Shown: one piece after another, positions 8,901-12,096 of the stretch
Numbering within the stretch: position 1 is the stretch's first letter
Layout: each line of letters starts with the position of its first letter
Origin: Chloroflexota bacterium
Lineage (GTDB): Bacteria > Chloroflexota > Anaerolineae > 4572-78 > J111
NCBI GenBank assembly: GCA_003695455.1
Contig: RFJF01000406.1
Location: 1 to 12,096, forward strand
Direction of reading: 5' to 3'
Length of the DNA stretch: 12,096 bases
Translations under genes and position numbers: made by a program
Notes under the pieces: model-generated
Seen by the model: the letters and a program-made list of their open reading frames with translations, nothing else
Told to the model about the DNA's origin: nothing
The model's database searches: none

Positions 8901-9387
8901 GGTCGGCCACAATTTTATCGCCCAGCCAGTTGAGTTGTTCCTGGTCGTTCCAGTCCATCCAGTACCCCAGCCGGATAGACTGGTTGGTTTGCACACCGGA
9001 ATAGCGCAGCACGCGCTCTTTGCATTTGTTGACAAAGGCGGCCACGCCGTAATCCTCGATGTCTTTTTTGGTTTTAAAGCCCATTTCTTTTTCAACTTCA
9101 ACCTCAACCCACAAGCCCTGGCAATCGAATCCCTGCTGGTAGCGCAGTTCGTAGCCCTGCATGGCGCGGTATCGATTGTACAGGTCTTTGTAGGTGCGGC
9201 CCCAGGCATGATGCACGCCCATGGGGTTGTTGGCAGTGATGGGGCCGTCAATGAAACTCCATTTTTTGGGGCGGCCGGGCATCATGGCCTTTAATTTTTG
9301 AAACGATTGATTTTCCTGCCACCATTGCAGAACATCGCGTTCCTGCGCGGGAAAATCAGGGTTAGAGGGTACGTCTTTAAATGGCAT
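5998..9387 (-). CDS. ileS: Isoleucyl-tRNA synthetase, type 2, with variant signature motifs
   Basis: The protein has 1129 residues from the ATG at 9387, which is preceded by GGAG at six-base spacing; a TTG four codons earlier contains part of that site and is rejected. It charges tRNA-Ile in the cytoplasm. The Rossmann start is recognisable, but the HIGH position reads GVHH (57-60), the usual DCHG is DCQG (88-91), and the KMSKS position reads PMHKS (666-670). The editing domain looks intact: TTTPWT (273-278), His387 in VHIAPG and Asp396. Cys pairs occur at 230/233, 459/462 and 576/579. An insertion spans about 147-195, a repeat-encoded linker about 741-761 precedes the helical anticodon domain, and the C-terminal part (about 1000-1129, ISPELAAEGLARELVRRIQN) is the type-2/eukaryote-like tail. 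It is downstream of alaX under an Ile T-box. I recall bacterial IleRS-annotated proteins with the same NPMGVHHAWGR stretch, so the variation seems a subfamily trait. Confidence 0.92.
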   Translation of the reverse strand: MPFKDVPSNPDFPAQERDVLQWWQENQSFQKLKAMMPGRPKKWSFIDGPITANNPMGVHHAWGRTYKDLYNRYRAMQGYELRYQQGFDCQGLWVEVEVEKEMGFKTKKDIEDYGVAAFVNKCKERVLRYSGVQTNQSIRLGYWMDWNDQEQLNWLGDKIVADPAEEITVDGPEGPVTSTVEDIVGRLGLPELGGSYYTFSNENNYMIWRALKVCEENGWLYRGADVMPWCPRCATGISQHEIVTDGYAEITHRSVTVKFPLRQKPGEFLLVWTTTPWTLTSNVAAAVGPDLDYLKVQMADTGEIYYLSKGTTQMLRGKFKVLQSLKGKEMLGWTYDGPFDELPAQQMPGGLTAIRELIEGISISGKEAHRVIAWEEVGEEEGTGIVHIAPGAGAEDFALGKENGLPIIAPLDDEGVYVDGFDWLTGMQVSDVATPIFDNLQEKGVLYHVEPYTHRYPTCWRCKTELVFRLVDEWFISMDGLRDRLMDITRQIRWIPSFGLERELDWLKNMHDWMISKKNRYWGLALPIWECDSDDCDNWTVVADDVDLKNRAVEGYDVFEGHTPHRPYIDAVKLKCDKCGSLMTRTTDVGNPWLDAGIVSFSTLQYRRNPEYWRKWYPADWISESFPGQFRNWFYSMLVMGGILDSSPSFLSNFGYATLWAEDGRPMHKSWGNSIEFNEAADKMGVDVMRWMYCNHKPEQNLLFGYQRADEARRQLLMPFWNVYNFFVTYARLDGWQPAIDKEQITSDSGHSSLVNGHLSVLDKWILSRLNDVLARVTDNLENYDAFRATLAIQGLLDDLTNWYIRRSRRRFWRSEHDADKDAAYATLYHVLVTMVKMLAPIAPFVTEVMYQNLVRSVDAAAPESVHHCTWPQADETVIDQELLEQMDLTRRVASLGLSARESAQLKVRQPLARALIHTGDDATLADELAAIVQDELNVKTIEFVQESGKLVVYKLLPNLKLLGKKLGKLIPATRAALEQADANAIAAAVEAGQSVSLVVEGQNIELLPEEILVHTEPAAGLAVAADKLITVAVDTNISPELAAEGLARELVRRIQNMRKDAGFDISDRIVIYHQAEGVALRVFKQWADYIRAETLAVGIEHQLIPEAAFQRKERVDGEDVMLGVKKAG
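7111..7173. repeat. Nine in-phase heptamers inside ileS, encoding 21 residues
   Basis: On the plus strand the stretch divides into nine consecutive 7-mers without a slip, such as CAAATGA, CCATTGA, CCAATGA and CGAATGA followed by TATTTGT and TCTTTGT types. Sixty-three bases are divisible by both 7 and 3, so the frame of ileS is kept. It encodes about residues 739-759 (low-complexity sequence including GHSSLVNGH), between a helix ending near ARLDGW and the conserved LDKWILSRL. The segment GTCACTGGTTATTTG within it recurs with one mismatch in the alaX leader (minus strand, about 10353-10339). Confidence 0.75.
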
Positions 9388-9463
9388 GGTTTTCTCCAAA
9401 TTCAGGGATTAGGGGTCAGGATTTGGGAAACAGAAAAAACATCTGCCCCAACCCTTCAAAATT
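9388..9463. other. alaX-ileS intercistronic gap with degenerate repeats
   Basis: The 76-bp gap carries the ileS ribosome binding site (GGAG, minus strand) and a degenerate heptad-like stretch at about 9404-9428 resembling repeated CCTAATC on the minus strand. No terminator hairpin or clear promoter is visible, which supports cotranscription of alaX and ileS. Confidence 0.4.
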
Positions 9464-10168
9464 TCAGTCTCCAATTTCAAGCATAATCCGCTTGTTGATT
9501 TTGCCTTTGCTTTTGTAACCGGCGACGGTTATTTTGCCCACTTCGCGGGTGTTGGCTACGTGTGTGCCACCGTCGGCCTGCAAATCCAGCCCTTCGATTT
9601 CTACGGTGCGCACCTGCGTGATACCGGGCGGCAGCAGGTTGATTTTGGTGCGAATCAAATCCGGTATCTGGAAGGCTTCTTCGCGGGGCAGAACTTTGAC
9701 GTGGATGGGCCGGGCGGCGGCAACTTCCACGTTCAGCTTGGCCTCAATTTCACCGACCAACTCTTTTTTGAGCGTTTCAAACTCAAAATCCATCCGGCCC
9801 TTGAGCACGTCCATGTTGCCGCCGGTCACCTGCGCGCCGTAATCTCGCCAGACCACGCCGCATAAAATATGGAAGGCCGTGTGGGTGCGCATCAATTTGT
9901 AGCGGCGCTCCCAGTCAATTTTACCGTGGAGGGTGTCACCCTCGGCGGGCAGGCTGCCGTCCAGCCAGTGCCAGATGTGCTGGCCCTGCCGCTTGACTTT
10001 TGTCACCGGGGTATTGTTCAGCCAGCCTACATCGCAGGGTTGGCCGCCGCCGCCGGGATAAAAGGCGGTTTTATCGAGCGCCACGGCGTTTTGTTCGGCG
10101 TCTACCGCCACCACCACGGCGTCAAATTCCTTTAAATAAGCGTCGGCGTGAGCCAGTAGTTCGGTCAT
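9464..10168 (-). CDS. alaX: AlaX-type alanyl-tRNA editing protein
   Basis: The 234-residue protein matches the free-standing AlaX editing domains related to the editing and C-terminal region of AlaRS. Family members hydrolyse mischarged Ser- or Gly-tRNA-Ala in trans. Visible motifs: the N-terminal TAFYPGGGGQP segment, the metal-binding HTAFH (His96 and His100), and DGGTHVANTREVG with His203. The residue at the usual third zinc-ligand Cys of CGGTH is Asp199 here. The ATG at 10168 is chosen over one at 10234 because GAGGAGA precedes it at good spacing and the homologous domain starts there. The size fits the medium AlaX class. It is the first gene after the T-box leader and lies 76 bp before ileS, so it is probably isoleucine-regulated despite belonging to an alanine-tRNA editing family. 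Its substrate here is open: Ser/Gly-tRNA-Ala by family, or another mischarged tRNA by context. Confidence 0.88.
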   Translation of the reverse strand: MTELLAHADAYLKEFDAVVVAVDAEQNAVALDKTAFYPGGGGQPCDVGWLNNTPVTKVKRQGQHIWHWLDGSLPAEGDTLHGKIDWERRYKLMRTHTAFHILCGVVWRDYGAQVTGGNMDVLKGRMDFEFETLKKELVGEIEAKLNVEVAAARPIHVKVLPREEAFQIPDLIRTKINLLPPGITQVRTVEIEGLDLQADGGTHVANTREVGKITVAGYKSKGKINKRIMLEIGD

Positions 10169-10189
10169 GAGTCTCTCCTCATATAAAGT

Positions 10190-10217
10190 AAGGATAAAGG
10201 CGGAAGGATGAAGGATA
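10190..10217. repeat. Heptamer array (AAGGATA type) in alaX leader
   Basis: Four consecutive 7-mers, AAGGATA, AAGGCGG, AAGGATG and AAGGATA, lie just upstream of the alaX ribosome binding site. In the mRNA they form a pyrimidine-rich stretch. Confidence 0.65.
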
Positions 10218-10238
10218 AAAACAACCTCCCACACTGTG

Positions 10239-10270
10239 TTGCAGGAGCGACCGGTCGGTCGTCCTTACAA
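10239..10270. repeat. Imperfect palindrome with CGACCGGTCG core
   Basis: Fourteen-base arms (10239-10252 and 10257-10270) match with four mismatches around a GGTC centre; the core CGACCGGTCG at 10248-10257 is a perfect palindrome. Palindromes of the form GTAGGGGCGACC...GGTCGCCCCTAC are common dispersed repeats in several bacterial phyla (recalled, not checked). It lies in the untranslated leader between the T-box terminator and alaX. Confidence 0.55.
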
Positions 10271-10336
10271 ATTTTCATTCACCGTTGCCATGCCGCAGGG
10301 ACTGTCACACTCGCCGCATAAAATAAAGACGATTGG

Positions 10337-10371
10337 CAAACAACCAGTGACAAACAACCAACAAACAAAAA
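10337..10371. repeat. Heptamer array (CAAACAA type) touching the T-box terminator
   Basis: Five in-phase 7-mers, including CAAACAA twice, CCAGTGA and CCAACAA. On the transcribed minus strand the array begins inside the U-run of the T-box terminator and continues as UUUGUUUGUUGG, so it lengthens the U-rich tract. Confidence 0.6.
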
Positions 10372-10397
10372 ACTCCCGCCCCAGTATGGGACGAGAG
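10367..10397 (-). terminator. Intrinsic terminator of the T-box leader
   Basis: On the minus strand CTCTCGTCCC (10397-10388), loop ATACT, GGGGCGGGAG (10382-10373) form a 10-pair stem with two G-T wobbles followed by TTTTTT (10372-10367). Its 5' arm is also the 3' arm of the antiterminator: UCUCGU (10396-10391) can instead pair with GCGGGA (10411-10406) and CCCA (10390-10387) with UGGG (10422-10419). The two structures are mutually exclusive. Confidence 0.9.
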
Positions 10398-10515
10398 CAC
10401 AACATTCCCGCGGTACCACCCAAATTAGTGTTTCCACTCACTTTGCAGCCCACGGGAGACGGCGCTCCGATGGGCGCGCTCCGGTAACGGGGAGCGACTC
10501 CGGCTGAGCCTACTT

Positions 10516-10586
10516 GAGTTTGCAGAGTTTGGTGAGTTTGTGGGGTTTGTGGAGTTATCAACTCCATCAACTCTACTAACTCGTTC
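10516..10586. repeat. Inverted arrays of 9-bp units within the T-box leader
   Basis: On the plus strand four to five 9-mers of the type GAGTTTGNN (from 10516, 10525, 10534, 10543, 10552) run head-on into three 9-mers of the complementary type AACTCNNNN (from 10560, 10569, 10578). The centre GGAGTT-ATC-AACTCC (10551-10565) is a perfect hairpin, and the array can fold as one long stem with a 9-nt rhythm. It lies between Stem I and Stem III of the T-box, where Stem II structures are normally found. Confidence 0.7.
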
Positions 10587-10714
10587 GGTCAGCGGCTCTG
10601 GAAGGATTTTCAGCAAGTGTGGCGCATCCGGCTTCCACCATCCCGGACTCGCTGGGCGCATTGGCTTGCGTACTCGTTTCCGTCACAGCCTTTCAGCGTC
10701 AATTTTGTGGCAAA

Positions 10715-10743
10715 ACTATATCACGAAGCCGCCGGCCTGTCAA
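10715..10743 (-). promoter_or_regulatory. Consensus promoter for the T-box-alaX-ileS unit
   Basis: On the minus strand TTGACA (10743-10738), a 17-bp spacer and TATAGT (10720-10715) form a near-perfect sigma-70-type promoter. Transcription would start near 10708, about 18 nt before Stem I. Basal initiation should be strong, with control left to the T-box terminator. Confidence 0.88.
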
Positions 10744-10786
10744 GCAAAAACGAGCTGCCTTTTCTGTAATCTGCGCCGGTTGAAAA

Positions 10787-10815
10787 TTGACAATCGCCGC
10801 AAAGCAGGCCATAGT
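10787..10815 (+). promoter_or_regulatory. Possible promoter of the glycosyltransferase gene
   Basis: TTGACA (10787-10792), a 17-bp spacer and CATAGT (10810-10815) give a perfect -35 and a 4/6 -10. The transcript would start only a few bases before the ATG at 10825, so the mRNA would be nearly leaderless. It is divergent from the T-box promoter. Confidence 0.4.
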
Positions 10816-10829
10816 TAGGCCACTATGGC
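10808..10829. repeat. Inverted repeat enclosing the glycosyltransferase start codon
   Basis: GCCATAGT (10808-10815) and ACTATGGC (10822-10829) are perfect complements around a 6-nt loop. The right arm contains the ATG start codon and the left arm overlaps the candidate -10. As DNA it could be an operator; as RNA, from a more upstream start, it would hide the start codon. Confidence 0.5.
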
Positions 10830-11964
10830 GACTATCGGCATTGACTACACCTCGGCGTTGCGGCAGACGGCAGGCATTGGCCGCACCACCCGCGAGTTGG
10901 TTGCGGCGCTGGCCCGCCTACCCGCCACCGAACTGCCCACCCAAATTCGGTTGTTTGCCGCGCAAACCCGGCAGCCCGACCTGCCGCCCGTACCCGGCCC
11001 CAGCTTTGAATGGCGCAGCAGTCGCATCTCCGAGCGCTGGCTGGACCGGCTCTGGTATCGCCTGCGCCTGCCCCTGCCGGTAGAAACGTGGGCCGGCAGG
11101 CTCGATTTGTTTCACGCGCCGGATTTTTTTCTGCCGCCCACGCTGCCCGGCACACGCACGCTGGTTACGGTTCACGACCTCTCGTTTGTGCGCTTTCCGG
11201 ACAGCGTGATGCCCGGCATGGCGCGCAAACTGAACACGTGGGTTCCGCGCGCGGTAGCCCGCGCTGACCACATCACTGCCGTATCGGAGGCCACGCGGCA
11301 GGATTTAATTGAACTGTACGGCACGCCGCCCCAAAAAATCAGCGTGCTGCACCACGGAGTCACCTCCGATTTTCAGCCGGTCACCGACCCGGCCCGCCTG
11401 TCTGCGGTTCGCAAAAATTACGGGCTGGGCAGTAATCCCTTCATTTTAAGTGTGGGGACGGTGCAGCCGCGCAAAAATTACCGGCGGCTCATCCGGGCGA
11501 TGGCTCACGTGCCGCCGCCGGTTTCACTGGTAATTGCCGGCGGTGACGGCTGGCAAACCGGAGAAATCTACGGCGAGGTCGCCGCGCAGAGGCTGGAAAA
11601 GCGGGTCATCTTTGCCGGATTTGTGGCCGATGCCGACCTGCCCGCGCTGTACAGCGCGGCAACACTGTTCGCCTACCCATCACTATACGAAGGATTTGGC
11701 CTACCCGCGCTCGAAGCGATGGCCTGCGGCACACCGGTTGTTACCGCCGATGCCTCGGCCCTGCCGGAAGTGGTGGGCGACGCCGGGTTGCTGGTTGACC
11801 CCACGGACGAGAATGCTATCGCCGCCGGCATCAACCGCCTGCTGGCTGACGAGGATTTGCAGCGGCGACTGTCTGTGGCTGGAAAACGGCGCGCCGCCCA
11901 ATTTACGTGGGATAATTCGGCCCGGCAATTACTGGCAATCTACCGCCGGCTGCTTGAAATGTAG
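10825..11964 (+). CDS. GT4-family glycosyltransferase
   Basis: The 379-residue protein has the two-lobe GT-B layout of family GT4 glycosyltransferases. The N-terminal acceptor lobe begins MATIGIDYTSALRQTAGIGR, with the usual IGIDY start and the Gly-rich GIGR loop; TVHDLSFVRFP and TAVSEATRQDL are family landmarks. The C-terminal nucleotide-sugar lobe has SVGTVQPRKN (209-218) and the EX7E element from Glu289 to Glu297 (EGFGLPALE), then AMACGTPVV. These enzymes transfer a sugar from an activated donor with retention of configuration, commonly for cell-surface glycans or glycolipids. No transmembrane segment is seen, so it acts on the cytoplasmic side. The ATG lacks a good ribosome binding site (only AGG at 10817-10819). 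A second gene of the same type begins right after it, suggesting a surface polysaccharide cluster. Donor and acceptor cannot be told. Confidence 0.93.
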   Translation: MATIGIDYTSALRQTAGIGRTTRELVAALARLPATELPTQIRLFAAQTRQPDLPPVPGPSFEWRSSRISERWLDRLWYRLRLPLPVETWAGRLDLFHAPDFFLPPTLPGTRTLVTVHDLSFVRFPDSVMPGMARKLNTWVPRAVARADHITAVSEATRQDLIELYGTPPQKISVLHHGVTSDFQPVTDPARLSAVRKNYGLGSNPFILSVGTVQPRKNYRRLIRAMAHVPPPVSLVIAGGDGWQTGEIYGEVAAQRLEKRVIFAGFVADADLPALYSAATLFAYPSLYEGFGLPALEAMACGTPVVTADASALPEVVGDAGLLVDPTDENAIAAGINRLLADEDLQRRLSVAGKRRAAQFTWDNSARQLLAIYRRLLEM

Positions 11965-11970
11965 GGTTGT

Positions 11971-12026
11971 CATTCGTCATTCGTCATTCGTCATTTGCTC
12001 ATTGGTAATTGTTCATTGGTCATTGA
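11971..12026. repeat. Eight in-phase heptamers (CATTCGT type)
   Basis: Three exact copies of CATTCGT (11971-11991) are followed by five variant 7-mers of CATTTGC and TCATTGG types with no change of phase. The array fills nearly the whole gap between the two glycosyltransferase genes and runs into the likely start codon of the second. The units are the same type as part of the array inside ileS, read on the other strand. Confidence 0.85.
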
Positions 12027-12096
12027 AATTGCGTATCACACTTGATGTTTCACCCACCGCCCAGCAACACGCCGGGCTGGGCCGCTACGCCGGAGA
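12023..12096 (+). CDS. Second GT4-like glycosyltransferase, N-terminal fragment
   Basis: The frame reads LRITLDVSPTAQQHAGLGRY and continues to the right edge. This is the usual beginning of a GT4 N-terminal lobe: a strand ending in Asp followed by a Gly-rich AGLGRY loop, matching the IGIDY...AGIGR start of the preceding gene. There is no ATG in frame; TTG at 12023 or at 12029 are the possible starts, and both lie in or beside the heptamer array with no Shine-Dalgarno sequence visible. Only about 24 codons are in the window, so the family call rests on a short stretch. Confidence 0.6.
   Translation, partial: MKLRITLDVSPTAQQHAGLGRYAG

Larger units (their letters stand above)
10367..10690 (-). 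promoter_or_regulatory. T-box riboswitch, probable isoleucine specifier (AUC)
   Basis: The T-box sequence UGGGUGGUACCGCG lies at 10422-10409 and exposes the 7-nt bulge UGGUACC; its UGGU would pair with an ACCA tRNA end. Stem I: GGCU/AGCC (10690-10687 with 10597-10594), GGAA/UUCC, GCAAG/CUUGC (10669-10665 with 10617-10613), and a distal UCCGG/CCGGA hairpin with a GGUGG-containing loop. The specifier loop has AGUA on its 5' side (10674-10671) and GAAAAUCC on its 3' side; reading AUC at 10607-10605 gives Ile, fitting ileS downstream, while a one-base shift would read AAU. A Stem III-like pair of hairpins spans about 10496-10448. The element controls transcription termination: uncharged tRNA-Ile would stabilise the antiterminator and allow alaX-ileS expression. 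Confidence 0.92.

Noticed and set aside
8026..9294. Long plus-strand open frame of about 420 codons opposite ileS
   Set aside because: It is fully antisense to recognisable IleRS sequence, its translation resembles no family I know, and no ribosome binding site or promoter supports it. The same applies to the 349-codon frame at 6082-7131.
10169..10234. N-terminal extension of AlaX from an ATG at 10234
   Set aside because: The extra 22 residues come from the heptamer repeat region and the ribosome binding site; the family domain begins at the ATG at 10168.
10265..10570. Minus-strand open frame of about 100 codons over the T-box
   Set aside because: It lies wholly within the riboswitch, terminator and repeat region; the RNA structure explains the sequence.
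11971..12026. Possible CRISPR array
   Set aside because: Units are only 7 bp and directly abutting, with no spacers and no cas genes.

Overview
The window looks like part of a bacterial chromosome, most likely from the Chloroflexota (Anaerolineae-like) or a neighbouring lineage. That assignment is an inference. It rests on a moderately GC-rich sequence, a type-2 (eukaryote-like) isoleucyl-tRNA synthetase, a classical T-box leader, lipoprotein-type sugar-binding proteins, and many short 7- and 9-bp tandem repeat arrays between and inside genes. No phage, transposase, CRISPR array, rRNA or tRNA gene was seen.

Layout from left to right. (1) 3-692 (+): 3' part of an adenosine deaminase-family gene. 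(2) 693-845: convergent intergenic space with a nested palindrome and a small hairpin. (3) 846-5846 (-): a three-gene cassette, transcribed right to left as solute-binding lipoprotein (SBP-B), hybrid histidine kinase, solute-binding lipoprotein (SBP-A). It has a candidate promoter at its head and no ABC permease or ATPase genes. (4) 5957-10743 (-): a second leftward unit with a consensus promoter, an isoleucine-type T-box leader with intrinsic terminator, an AlaX tRNA-editing gene, a type-2 ileS, and a strong terminator. (5) 10787-12096 (+): divergent unit with a complete GT4 glycosyltransferase and the start of a second one.

How the parts may work together. The SBP-kinase-SBP cassette reads best as a ligand-sensing system: two lipid-anchored binding proteins, about 80% identical to each other, would present a bound solute (probably a sugar) to the extracytoplasmic helical domain of the kinase. 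No output regulator lies in the window. The T-box unit would raise AlaX and IleRS together when uncharged tRNA-Ile accumulates, pairing a synthetase with a trans-editing deacylase of the tRNA-Ala editing family. This is the most unusual regulatory pairing here.

The IleRS has non-standard HIGH and KMSKS signatures, a large insertion near residues 147-195, and an in-frame array of nine heptamers encoding 21 residues. Another repeat array, of inverted nonamers, sits inside the T-box leader between Stem I and Stem III. The repeat families are therefore active enough to have entered both a coding sequence and a riboswitch without visibly destroying either.
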